Below, piece after piece: positions 10,595 to 20,564 of a DNA stretch of 64,000 nt; the stretch's first letter is position 1, and each line of letters starts with the position of its first letter. Location of the stretch: positions 30,885,501 through 30,949,500 of the forward strand of contig JARKIP010000005.1 in assembly GCA_029990175.1 (NCBI GenBank), read 5' to 3'. Below the pieces are notes generated by a model. The model was not told where the DNA came from, did no database searches, and saw only the letters and a program-made list of their open reading frames with translations. The position numbers and the translations under genes are program-made. The DNA comes from Petunia secreta (taxonomy: Eukaryota; Streptophyta; Magnoliopsida; Solanales; Solanaceae).

Positions 10595-11832
10595 TCTTGG
10601 TATCAGAGCAAGGCTCGGGTTTTGTTTCTACAAACCCCCGACCCTTGATTCTTCGTGCCTAGGTCGATTCCTATCTTTAGTTTCTTGTTGTTGTTATTGA
10701 AAGAAGAAAATCACAAAAAAATTGAAAAATTGAAAAATCTAAAAATTTGGTGTATCTTGTTGGTTTGGATGATTTTTGATATGGGTGTTATAGATTCTTG
10801 ATCGTGGATGAATCCCCGTTACTTGGATACCAAAATTGTTGGATTTGGTGGAGTTTGAAAAATTGAAACCCCAATTGCCTTTAAACCCTTGATGAACTTG
10901 TTCTTGATGAATTTTGGCTTGATTCTTGGGTTGGATTGATGTTGGATTGAAAACTTGATATTGGGGATTGAGCTTCATTGAAAAACAAACGAATCGGTAC
11001 CAATTTTGTGGGATTTGAACCTATATAACACCTACTTTGATAAATCACAATCCATTTTGAAACCCTTTGATAAACCCTTGTGTTCTTGAGTAAGATGAAC
11101 ATGGTGAATTCGTTGTTTTCGATTGGGGTTTGTTAAAAATCATTGGGGTTTGATCTTTGTGACCAAAAACAACTTTGGGTATCCTTGGATTGTGAAACAA
11201 GTCGAAAACATCGGAATTAGAGGCTTGGAAATCGACTTGAAACGAGTTTGAACTGTGCTGGAAAGTTGCAGAGGCGGAGCGCCTCAGCTCTGTGAGCTCT
11301 CTGGAATTCCTGAGGCGGAGCGCCTCCCCTGAAGAGGCGGAGCGCCTCCCCCTGTAGGTTTGCCCAGGGCGGACCGCCCACCTCCTGAGGCGGGGCGCCT
11401 ACTTCCTGAAGCTTGGGAATTGGGTAGAAACTTCTAGGATTTCTTGTTTTGTTGCTTGCATTGCTTCCGGTTAGTGCTATTAGATTATAATCCTACTCGA
11501 TTAGTGCTAATTACTTTGAGCTATTAGGATCATCGTGCCTTAGAAAGGAGACTAGAATTCAAAGAAGATCCGTAGTATCTTTTGATTCAAGTCCTCAATT
11601 AAAGTGCCTATCGTTCCAATCGAGTCCCATTAACTCCACTCGCCCCGGAGCGCATTTGGACTTGATAAGTTGAGTGATTGAGTTGTGGTTCGTTGGTCAA
11701 CTACTTGAAGCTTTTAGACTCAAACTTGTGTGAAATATCCATCTCCCACTAAACACGAGCGAGCCGAGTGAAAACAATTGTAAGGGAGTGGGTGAGGAAT
11801 TTTGCTAACGTTTGTTGCTTTTTGTAGGTACC
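10595..11832 (+). promoter_or_regulatory. RE4 5' leader with primer-binding site
   Basis: PBS TGGTATCAGAGC at 10598-10609, three bases from the LTR. A non-coding leader of about 1.2 kb follows. The palindrome array at about 11271-11400 has GGCGGAGCGCC, GGCGGACCGCC and GGCGGGGCGCC boxes, the same type as in the U3 of this element. A possible branch point (CTAAC), a T-rich tract and TTTGTAG at about 11805-11827 resemble a 3' splice site immediately before the gag ATG. Confidence 0.75.
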
Positions 11833-13293
11833 ATGGCAAACGATGGAGATGATCCTATGAAAATTTTCATGGCTACCGTTATAGCCAAGTTGGAGGATAT
11901 CACTTTGAGACTTGAGTCCGTCGAGAGGAACCAAGTTGAGACCGGTGAGAGGAGGACCCCGAGCGTCCAAATTGAATCCGGAGAAGGAACGAGTCATAGC
12001 ACTCCTATGACTCCCGGACACTTTGTTGAGCTAAACAAGAGGTATGAACAAAGCAAAGTTGAAGCTCTACGAGAGCGTGGGTTGGGCAATCCCCGACAAG
12101 AGGGCAATCCCCTCAACTTGGGCAATCCCCAAGTAAGTGCTCCACCTAGAAGACCCGTGCGGAATGTCCCACCTCTTGAACAAATTGATGAAGTTCAAGA
12201 AGAGGAGGAGTTCGGGTATGGTGATGAGGCCTATGGGTATGATGTTCCTTATCAACCTAGGAGGCAAATGCATTGGGGTCGAAACGTGGATAGGGGTAGA
12301 GGCCGAGGTCGAGGGCCACCCATGGGCTATGTTAGAGGGAATGCGAGGAGAGAGTATGTTGCTCATGATGACCATTACGGAGGCCAACCGGAGCCTAACT
12401 ATGGGGTACGTGACAACAACAACAACCTCAATAGCGTCAAGCTAAATCTTCCACCCTTCAAGGGAACTTGTGATCCGGAGGCATACATGGAATGGGTACT
12501 ACTCATGGAGAGAGTGTTTGACACAAATGAGATGTCTGAGGAGCGAAAGGGTACATATGCTATTTCTACCTTTGAGGCCTATGCTTCTACTTGGTGGGAG
12601 TGTATGAAAAGGTCTAGGAGAAGGATGAATTTGCATTTGAATGTGACTTGGGATGAGTTGAAAGGCCTTATGAACACCAAGTACCTAACCCCAAGGTATC
12701 GGCAAGAGCAACTCAAGAAGCTCTATGATCTAAAGCAAGGTGTCAAATCGGTGCATGAGTACTATGATGAGTTTGAGAAGATCCGGATGGCATTGGATAT
12801 GGATACCGAAGGTGAGGAAGAAGCCATGATCCGATTCAAGAATGGCTTGAGCTATGGTATAGCTTCTCAATTGAGGTTGCATCATTATCTCACACTTGAA
12901 GATATGTTTGAAGCCGCAATTGATGCCGAGGCTTGGCTCAAAAGAGAGAAGTTCAAAAACAACACTCCTACTACTACAAGCAAGCCAAAAGAGTGGAAGA
13001 CTCCAAATGCCAACTTTCCAAGTGCAAGTGCTAGCAAAGAAGTGAAAGGGCCTTATGAGAAGACTACACCACACTTGGGAGGTAACTCTAAAACTCGCTT
13101 GAGTAATCCTATTTCCACTTCTACTCAATGTTATAAGTGTAAGGGCTTTGGGCATATTGCTAAGGAATGCACCACGAAAAGAACCATGGTTGTGGTTGGT
13201 GATTTGGTGTATGAGCAAGAGAGTGAACCCGAGGGAGAAGAGGGAGTAGAAGGTGATGAGGAAGGAGATGTTGGGGAGATTGTTGCCATGGAA
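11833..13293 (+). CDS. RE4 gag (piece 1 of the gag-protease-X frame)
   Basis: 487 codons from the ATG at 11833, chosen because it follows TGTAGGTAC as in the other elements and matches their N-termini. It holds an N-terminal segment with three GNP(R/L/Q) repeats coded by hairpin units (12081-12134), an Arg-Gly-rich stretch (GRGRGRGPP), a capsid-like domain with a Trp-Trp pair near 12592, and a CCHC zinc knuckle beginning at Cys433 (13129). Gag packages the element RNA into cytoplasmic particles. It ends at the RE5 insertion (TSD TGGAA at 13289-13293) and continues at 18322 in frame. It is more divergent from the RE7/RE12 gag than those are from each other, so it is its own lineage and not a recent deletion derivative of RE12. 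Confidence 0.9.
12081..12134 (+). other. RE4 gag hairpin array (3 units)
   Basis: Three inverted repeats with stems that differ but stay paired: gttggg/cccgac (one G-T pair) at 12081-12097, gaggg/ccctc at 12100-12114, and acttggg/cccaagt at 12116-12134. All have the five-base loop CAATC. Confidence 0.75.
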
Positions 13294-14153
13294 TGATGCC
13301 GGGCAAATTGGAGCCAAAGCGCCAACCATCAAGAGCCAAGCTCAAGAGCACAAGGAGTATACATCAAAGGCTCCCGAGGAGGATCCGAGAGTGATTTGAA
13401 GTCATGAACTTGATCACGCTTGAGGGAAGACAAACTACGGACCAAGGAGGAACATCTAAAGTCCATTTTGAGCCATTTCAAGACCTCCCAGGATGAGGCG
13501 GACCGCCTACACAAAGAGGCGGACCGCCTAAACAAAGTCAAGCTTCAGGATCAAGGAGGCGGACCGCCTGAAGTCACTAGGCGGACCGCCTAGTTGGCTG
13601 CCACTCTCTGGAAGTTGGAAACAGGCGGAGCGCCTAGAGGGGGAGGCGGACCGCCTACCCCTGTGTGTGCATTACGGGATTTTCCTTCATTTTGATGTGT
13701 ATTTCCTACTTTAGCCCTAAGTGGCCTTTATTGTTTTAACCCACTTTGGGGGTATTTTAGACATTACATAGGGCATAGGAGAAGACTATAAATAGCTTCC
13801 TTAGTCTTTCATTTCATTTACACAACCTTGAATATTGAAGAAACTTGAGCAATGCTCTCATTTGAACCCTTGTTGGGTACTTGAATTCAATTGGTGGAAT
13901 CCAATTTGAACTTCATCCATCTTTGATCATTCTATTTGCAAGAGCCGGGTGCCTCTTGAGGATAGTTGCATAGTATAGGTGATCCTTGACTTCACCCGGG
14001 GTGTATCGAGACGAGTTCCTCGGTGCTACTTAGGTAAACGTTCAAGCCTCGTCTTGCTCTTTATCTCGATATCTTCATCGATATCGCCTATCTTGTTTTA
14101 GCTTCCGCATTTTCATATCGTCTTGTTGCTTCCGCTAGTTTTGCCCTGCATCA
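13294..14153 (+). repeat. RE5 5' LTR (860 bp)
   Basis: Starts TGATGCCGGGCAAA and ends TTTTGCCCTGCATCA, an inverted terminal match of about 14 bp. AGGCGGACCGCCT-type palindromes are at about 13492-13660, TATAAATA at 13787-13794, and a class-A R/U5 block (GATCATTCTATTTGC) near 13925. It differs from the 3' LTR by two scattered bases and a cluster of four in the last 25 bp. Confidence 0.93.
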
Positions 14154-15339
14154 GTTGGTATCAGAGCACGGCTAGGCTTCGTTCTTACGAATCCTCGGTC
14201 TTGTTCTTATCGTTGTTGTGTTCTTGTTGTTTGTTCTTGAAATTTGAAGAAAAAACAAAAAAAAAAAAAAAAAAAAAAAAATCCAAAAATTTGAAAATCA
14301 CAAAAAAATTGCTAGAAATCGTTCATTGTTACGATTTTGTTGGTTTTAATTATCGGGGATTGTTTGATTACGCATTCTCGACAATTGGGTACCAACAAAA
14401 CTCATTTTGGAGTTGTGAAACAAAATTTTGAAAATCAAACCCAAAAGTTGAAGAATTCACAAAATTTGCTAGAACTTGTTTGTTGTTATGGATTCTTGGA
14501 TGTTTGGTATCGGGGATTGTTCTATATAGTTAACCCGTCATTTTGATACCCCCATAACATCATTTGGAGTTGCGGAAAGAAAATCGAAGTTTTCAAATCT
14601 TGAAAATTTTGAAAGTTCTTGAAGAACTTGTTCCAAATTCTTGAAACAAACTTGTTTTTGGTTGTTTGTTGGATTAAGCCATTGGGGTTTGTTTGTTATA
14701 GCATATAACACCTTTGGGTATCATCAAAAGTGCAAAACAACTCAAAAACCATTGAAAAATTGGGTGCCAAAAGCCAAGAACGCGTTGTTGCACGTTGCAG
14801 AAAATGCAAGTAGGCGGACCGCCTACATTTTGAGGCGGACCGCCTCCCTCTGGGCTGCCCTCTGGAACTTGTGGAGGCGGAGCGCCTCAGGTTTGAGGCG
14901 GAGCGCCTCTTTCTGGGAGCTGTCCGGAATGTAGTTTTTCATAGGTTTTCGCTTTTGTTGGCTTGTATCCCTTCCGGCTAGTACTTTGAGAGTAACACTC
15001 CTACTCAATTAGTACTAGTTCATTGAGTATTTAGGACCTTCGTGCCTAGAGGAGAGTAGACCTCAAAGAAGACTCGTAGTTTGATTTTGCTTCAAGTGCG
15101 CACCTAAATAGCCTAGCGTTCATCGAGTCCCATCAATTCCACTCTTCCCGAAGAGTATTTGGTTCTTGTGAACTTAGTTGGTTATCGAGGAGGTTGTTCA
15201 ACTATGAGGAAGCCATTGAATCAAGTTTGAGTGATAAATCCCCCACCACTAAACGAGTGATCCGAGTGACATTCAAAAGTGAGGGAGCGAGTGAGGTTTT
15301 TACTCTAACTTCTTTCTTGTCTTTGATCTATATAGGTAC
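14154..15339 (+). promoter_or_regulatory. RE5 5' leader with primer-binding site
   Basis: PBS at 14156-14167. A homopolymer A run lies near 14256-14281. Three imperfect repeat units (about 14330-14730) carry ATCGGGGATTG or ATTGGGGTTTG and a downstream GGTACC, GATACC or GGTATC. The palindrome array at 14812-14915 (AGGCGGACCGCCT, GGCGGAGCGCC) is of the same type as its U3. A TCTAACTT, T-rich tract and ATATAG precede the ATG like a splice acceptor. Confidence 0.75.
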
Positions 15340-17367
15340 ATGGCCGGAGACGTATACGATACCATTAAGGTACCAGTGAGCACTTTGGTCAACCTCTTGG
15401 CCGAGGTGAGATCCATAAGCTCGAGGTTTGATCGCCTCAAAGAGGAATGGACCCCGAGTGTCCAAAAGGGTACCGAAAGAGGTACTAGTTATGAAGTGTT
15501 GGGCAATCCCCAACCGTTGGGCAATCCCCAACAAGTGGGCATCCCCCACAACTTGGGCATTCCCCACAACTTGGGCATTCCCCAAGGTGGAGGTGAGCAA
15601 GGTGATGTGCTCATGCCTTTGCTAGTTGGAAGTGAAAGTCACTCCACTCCACATGAGAGGCAAAAGGAGGAGAGGAGTGACGTGAGTGAATTGTCACCCG
15701 AATCTACACTTGGCCTTGGGATGGAAATGAAAGAGGGGGAAGGAGAGGAAATACAAAGAGAGAGTGAGGACACCCTTTGTTCTAACCACGTTTTATTCCC
15801 TTCTTCTTCTACTTGCTTGGGCTTGTGTGTAGGTACTCTTGGAGGCAAGCTAGTGATGCCTCAACCGATTGCCTTGGAAGAAAGACAAGAGGATGGAGAT
15901 CTTCATTGTGAGCTTCATGAAGGAGGAATTGAACGCGACACTTCAAGCGATGTGAGTGCTCACGGGAGCAACTCAAATGTAAGTGTTACCTTCCCTTCTC
16001 ATGAACATGTTGATCCCTTGTCTTGTAGCGACTCAAAGCTAGTTGTTGCTTGTAATGCCAATGTTGACCTTGCAACTAGTGAAGAGTCTAATGGTCAACT
16101 TGTGTTTACGTGTGACCTAGTAGAGAGGAATGAAACGCCACATCATGATGTGAGCCCGGTCTTCAAAGAACCTCTCTCTAGTGGAAATATATTAGTTGAC
16201 CTTGCTTGTGAACCTTGTTATGACACCCCACCCGTATTTGATAAAGGGGAAGATGAGTTATATGACTCCACCCTTGTTGACATGATTGATTTTTGTGGAT
16301 TTGTGTGTCGTAGTAAGGATGTTAGTGACCTTGAGGAGTCCAAATTGCATGAATTGGACAAGGTTGTCTATGATGACTCCTCAAGTGTGGGTGATGAACC
16401 TAGCTTTGATACTATGCTTTTGCTTGACCATGAAATTGAGGTGCGTGCTTTTACTAATCCTTTGTTTGATAGCATCCTTATTTGTGGTGGTGAGTTGTAT
16501 CGAGCTAGGGTTGAGAGTGAGTTGGAACCTCCGTGGTGTGAGGGATTTGATCCCATAGACAACTCTTTGTTTGAAACTTCGAGTGAGGAAGATGGTTCTT
16601 CTAGTGCCCCTACCCTTGTTAGTTTGGGTTATGATGATGAAGAGACCATTACTAATACCTCCCTTGGAAGTTTACCTTGTGAGGAGGGTTGTCTTGAGGA
16701 TGAGATTGGAGGTGAGGAGGAATCTCTTAGTGTGAGTATGAGGGCTTTTAAGAAGGGGAGTGGGGTATTTGATGCTAATTGTGTATTGCACTACTTTGCC
16801 TATTCCCTCCCATATGTTAACCACACTTTGAGAATTGAGCATGCCAAAACCATTGCGCCACATTTTGAAAATATTGCCTTGAAGGTTTGGTATGATAATC
16901 ATGAGCTTAGGGGTCATAGGAACTTTGATTGCTTGATCGTGAATGTCCTATGTCCTAATGATTCCCTTGCTTGTCATGGTTGTGAGTGCTTGACACTATG
17001 GAGCCAAGGACTTGTTGTTCCCTTTGGGAACATGAGCTTCTTGATTGGTATTGATACTTGGCTCTATAATAAGAGCGAATTTTCCACCGTGCTTGCACTC
17101 ACTCTTGTTGGACTTGCCTACTCGTGTAGTGGAAAGTCTTGGTGTGCTAATCTTGAACTTAGGGATCATAGGGATTTTGATAGCTTGCTTTTGCATATTT
17201 CACGCACTATTGATCTCTTTGTTTGTTCTTGTGTTGGGTGCACTTCTTGGATGAACCAAGTAATTGTTAGTTCCCTTGGGAACATGAACTCCTTTATAGC
17301 TATTGATACTTGGTTATATCATAAGAGTGTGTTTTCCCACACTTGTGGCACTAACCTACTCTTGTAG
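15340..17367 (+). CDS. RE5 gag-stub plus X protein (675 aa)
   Basis: The ATG at 15340 follows the usual TAGGTAC. The first 90 or so residues match the gag N-terminus of the other elements and end in five LGNPQ/LGIPQ-like repeats coded by hairpin units (15498-15586). The frame then jumps in phase to the region after protease, so capsid, zinc knuckle and protease are absent. The X region follows with the usual blocks (SHSTP, PHHDVS, CYDTPP, LEESKLHELDKV, EPPWCEGFD). Its C-terminal module, ending IDTWLYxKS, occurs twice, at about 16912-17090 and 17161-17340. No integrase remnant remains. No stop or frameshift interrupts the frame, which suggests the X protein is still used or was until recently. 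Function is unknown. Confidence 0.8.
   Translation: MAGDVYDTIKVPVSTLVNLLAEVRSISSRFDRLKEEWTPSVQKGTERGTSYEVLGNPQPLGNPQQVGIPHNLGIPHNLGIPQGGGEQGDVLMPLLVGSESHSTPHERQKEERSDVSELSPESTLGLGMEMKEGEGEEIQRESEDTLCSNHVLFPSSSTCLGLCVGTLGGKLVMPQPIALEERQEDGDLHCELHEGGIERDTSSDVSAHGSNSNVSVTFPSHEHVDPLSCSDSKLVVACNANVDLATSEESNGQLVFTCDLVERNETPHHDVSPVFKEPLSSGNILVDLACEPCYDTPPVFDKGEDELYDSTLVDMIDFCGFVCRSKDVSDLEESKLHELDKVVYDDSSSVGDEPSFDTMLLLDHEIEVRAFTNPLFDSILICGGELYRARVESELEPPWCEGFDPIDNSLFETSSEEDGSSSAPTLVSLGYDDEETITNTSLGSLPCEEGCLEDEIGGEEESLSVSMRAFKKGSGVFDANCVLHYFAYSLPYVNHTLRIEHAKTIAPHFENIALKVWYDNHELRGHRNFDCLIVNVLCPNDSLACHGCECLTLWSQGLVVPFGNMSFLIGIDTWLYNKSEFSTVLALTLVGLAYSCSGKSWCANLELRDHRDFDSLLLHISRTIDLFVCSCVGCTSWMNQVIVSSLGNMNSFIAIDTWLYHKSVFSHTCGTNLLL
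15498..15586 (+). other. RE5 gag hairpin array (5 units)
   Basis: Units at 15498-15514 and 15516-15532 (gttggg/cccaac), 15535-15549 (gtggg/cccac), about 15554-15566 (weaker) and 15570-15586 (cttggg/cccaag). Loops are CAATC, CATCC or CATTC. The gag homology ends just after the array. Confidence 0.75.
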
Positions 17368-17456
17368 TAGGAGTTTTGTTTTTGTTTGTGCTTGTCTTTG
17401 ATTGTAGGACTTGATGGTTTGATTTCGAGGACGAAATCCTTTCAAGAAGGGGAGGA
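17368..17456 (+). promoter_or_regulatory. RE5 3' untranslated segment with PPT
   Basis: A T-rich stretch ending TTGTAG near 17408, then the inverted repeat GATTTCGAGGACGAAATC and the PPT AAGAAGGGGAGGA at 17444-17456. The PPT primes plus-strand synthesis. The TTGTAG resembles a splice acceptor, but no donor is evident. Confidence 0.8.
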
Positions 17457-18316
17457 TGATGCCGGGCAAATTGGAGCCAAAGCGCCAACCATCAAGAGCC
17501 AAGCTCAAGAGCACAAGGAGTATACATCAAAGGCTCCCGAGGAGGATCCGAGAGTGATTTGAAGTCATGAACTTGATCACGCTTGAGGGAAGACAAACTA
17601 CGGACCAAGGAGGAACATCTAAAGTCCATTTTGAGCCATTTCAAGACCTCCCAGGATGAGGCGGACCGCCTACACAAAGAGGCGGACCGCCTAAACAAAG
17701 TCAAGCTTCAGGATCAAGGAGGCGGACCGCCTGAAGTCACTAGGCGGACCGCCTAGTTGGCTGCCACTCTCTGGAAGTTGGAAACAGGCGGAGCGCCTAG
17801 AGGGGGAGGCGGACCGCCTACCCCTGTGAGTGCATTACGGGATTTTCCTTCATTTTGATGTGTATTTCCTACTTTAGCCCTAAGTGGCCTTTATTGTTTT
17901 AACCCACTTTGGGGGTATTTTAGACATTACATAGGGCATAGGAGAAGACTATAAATAGCTTCCTTAGTCTTTCATTTCATTTACACAACCTTGAATATTG
18001 AAGAAACTTGAGCAATGCTCTCATTTGAACCCTTGTTGGGTACTTGAATTCAATTGGTGGAATCCAATTTGAACTTCATCCATCTTTGATCATTCTATTT
18101 GCAAGAGCCGGGTGCCTTTTGAGGATAGTTGCATAGTATAGGTGATCCTTGACTTCACCCGGGGTGTATCGAGACGAGTTCCTCGGTGCTACTTAGGTAA
18201 ACGTTCAAGCCTCGTCTTGCTCTTTATCTCGATATCTTCATCGATATCGCCTATCTTGTTTTAGCTTCCGCATTTTCATATCGTCTTGTTGCTTCCGCCT
18301 ATTTTTCCCTGCATCA
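17457..18316 (+). repeat. RE5 3' LTR (860 bp)
   Basis: Near-identical to 13294-14153. Palindromes lie at about 17655-17822, TATAAATA at 17950-17957. The last 25 bp differ from the 5' LTR at four clustered positions. Confidence 0.93.
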
Positions 18317-18321
18317 TGGAA

Positions 18322-18630
18322 GAAGAAGATGATGATGCCCGTGCCTTCCTTGTTGTACGGAGGAGTCTAGGGGCCATATGTGTGGAGGATGTTGAGACCT
18401 TACAAAGAGAGAACCTCTTTCACTCCAAATGCCGAGTCATGGGACTCCTTTGCTCTATGATTATTGATTCGGGAAGTTGTGCTAATGTTATTAGCCAAAC
18501 ACTAGTTACCCAATTGAAAATACCTACCTTGAAACACCCAAATCCTTATAAGCTTCAATGGCTTAGTGAGTGTGGTGAGTTGAGGGTGGTTAAACAATGT
18601 TTGATCAAATTCAAGATTGGGAACTATGTG
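18322..18630 (+). CDS. RE4 protease, N-terminal half (piece 2)
   Basis: 103 codons in frame with piece 1 after one TSD copy is removed. It covers the acidic linker after the zinc knuckle, the FHSKCRV block and the retropepsin active site Asp-Ser-Gly (Asp at 18466-18468). It is cut by RE6 at 18630 (TSD ATGTG at 18626-18630) and resumes at 24534. Retropepsin cleaves the polyprotein during particle maturation. The sequence here is nearly the same as RE1 108-416. The catalytic Asp is present, unlike in RE6, RE8 and RE11. Confidence 0.88.
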
Positions 18631-19467
18631 TGATGCAATATAAAATGGCCTAAACGACAACCATCAAAAGCCAAGCTCGAGTGCACAACGGATACGAGTC
18701 AAGGCCTCCGGGAACGTCTTGGAAGATCATGCATTGGAGCGCCGAGGACGGAGGAAACAGGGTAGGAAAACAGGCAGCCCAAAACAGGGCAAAACAGGGG
18801 AGCACACTGGGAGCTCACTGCCTGAGGAAGAACAAGTGTTCTTCGCGATCGCGACCATGTCTCACGCGATCGCGAAGAGGAATGGTTTGGCCTGCGCGAC
18901 AGCGCCCCTTGAACGCGAAGGCGAAGGCAAAGTTGATAGAGATCGTGAGGCTGCTGAAGACTTGCGCGATCGCGAGCCTATTGGCGCGATCGCGATGTTG
19001 ATTATTTTGCTCTGCGCGATCGCGTCCTCCCTAGCGCGATCGCGATGAAGAGAAGTTGAGCAGCGGACCAGAATCAGCTTCAAGGGCCATTTTTGTCCAT
19101 TTTCAGTGTAAATGTATATATAGCACAATTGCTCTTCATTTCATTAGTTTTAGCTTGAATTGAATAGAGAGAAGAGAGAATTAGACAAGGCCGAGCCTTT
19201 CTAGTCCGAAGCCCGAGGCTTCATGTATCTCGTTAACTTGGAACCTATGGCGATCGACACCTAGTTGAGTCCATTGTAAGGTTCGAGTTTCACTTTCTCC
19301 CTTTTGGATTATTAATTCATGTCTTGAATTTATTAATCCGTTCTTTCTTCTCGTTTCTTGACTCCCCAATCCTTGTTTCCCGATATCTTTGATATCATCT
19401 ATCTAGTTATTTATCGCTTCCGCATATTTGTATCGTGTTTAGCTTCCGCGTATTTTGGGTTGCATCA
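18631..19467 (+). repeat. RE6 5' LTR (837 bp)
   Basis: Starts TGATGCAATATAAAATGG and ends TTTTGGGTTGCATCA. GCGATCGC palindromes lie at about 18843-19050, and a TATATATAG box at about 19115-19123. R/U5 is of class B (GATCGACACCTAGTT near 19253), unrelated to class A. Two base differences from the 3' LTR were seen by eye. Confidence 0.93.
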
Positions 19468-20564
19468 GTTGGTATCAGAGCACGGCTAGGCTTCGTTCTT
19501 ACGAATCCTCGGTCTTGTTCTTGTCGTTGTTGTGATTGTGTTGTTGGTTCTTGAAAAGTGAAGAAAAACAAAAAAAAATCAAAAACTAGAAAAGTTGAAA
19601 AAAATTGGTGGAGCGGGTTGGATACGAATCCCCGAGTGTTAAAAAGTAGTGGGGTTTGTTCCTTGTTGTAATCCCGTCGTTTTGATACCCATATCTCGTG
19701 TTTTGGTGTTACGATTCGAAAATTTCGAAAATCAAAATCCAAAAGTTTGAAAATTCTTGAAAACGCTTCAATCTCGAATCGAAGCTTGTTGTTGTTGTTT
19801 GGGGTTGAAAAACTATTGGGGATTGATGATATTAGTTGTATACACCTTTGGGTATCGTTGGTTTTGTGTTTCGGGTTGATATCGAGCCAAAGTTTTGGCC
19901 AAAATCGCCAAAAAAACCCGTTTTTGAGCTGCTGTGAAATCGCAGGAATTAACCCTTCGCGATCGCGAAGAGTAATTTCGCGATAGCGAAGAACAAAATT
20001 ATTTTTTGAAAAATTAACCCTTCGCGATCGCGCGCGTCTGGTCGCGATAGCGAAGAACAAAAAAATTTCAGAATTCCAGTTTTGGGACAGAATGTTCGCA
20101 ACGGCTTCCGAACAGATTCCAAACATCATGACTCCAATTGGAACATTAAATATGATGAGTTTGTAGATCACAAACAAATTTTCATCCGATTCCAAATCCG
20201 TTTGGTGCCGATTCGAGTCAAATCTTTTGTGTCCCGTTTTCTACCATACCTCTTGGTTAGTGTTTTGAAGGTAATTGGCCTACTTGAAAGACACTAATCC
20301 TTTAGCGTATTAGGTATTCGTGCGTAGAGGAGATTAGAATTCAAAGAAGAGTCGTAGAACTCCTTTTGGCCTCAAGTGCGCACTTAAAATAGCCGTCCGT
20401 ACATAGAGTCTCATTAATTCCACTCCGAACTTTAACTTGGACATGCTAGTTGTGATTACCTTGGTTCCCAAGTTGATAAGGCCTCGCTCTTGAGTGTACA
20501 TATATTGAGTGATACACGTGAGGGAGTGACTTTTGGGAGGTTTTGTTCTTTGGTGATTGCAACA
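19468..20564 (+). promoter_or_regulatory. RE6 5' leader with primer-binding site
   Basis: PBS at 19470-19481. The first 60 or so bases after the PBS (CACGGCTAGGCTTCG...) match RE5 and RE9, whereas the rest matches RE8 and RE11, so the leader is a mosaic. Palindrome array at about 19957-20054: GCGATCGC, CGCGATAGCG, GCGATCGC, CGCGATAGCG. The ATG of the frame is preceded by GATTGCAACA and has no TGTAG acceptor-like site. Confidence 0.75.

Larger units (their letters stand above)
13294..18316 (+). mobile_element. RE5: short non-autonomous element, complete
   Basis: Bounded by TSD TGGAA (13289-13293 and 18317-18321). It has two 860-bp LTRs, PBS, leader, one uninterrupted frame and a PPT at 17444-17456. 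It lacks capsid, zinc knuckle, protease and all of pol. It interrupts the gag frame of RE4 just before protease. Confidence 0.95.

Noticed and set aside
10597..10610. TGGTATCAGAGC sites as tRNA gene fragments
   Set aside because: Only the complement of the tRNA 3' end is present, always 2-3 bases after an LTR. They are primer-binding sites.
14256..14281. Poly-A run as the tail of a SINE or processed pseudogene
   Set aside because: It is in the RE5 leader at a place where all families have an A-rich stretch, and no TSD flanks it.
12085..15590. Short regular repeats in gag as a CRISPR array or minisatellite
   Set aside because: Units are 15-20 bp, coding and adjacent with hardly any spacer, and the DNA is eukaryotic.
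18681..19128. Frames rich in RDRA/ARSR words over the U3 GCGATCGC arrays (also 23742-24189, 27612-27980, 32698-33066, 49245-49727, 54205-54687)
   Set aside because: Translations of palindromic LTR repeats, open on both strands because the motif is self-complementary. Not genes.
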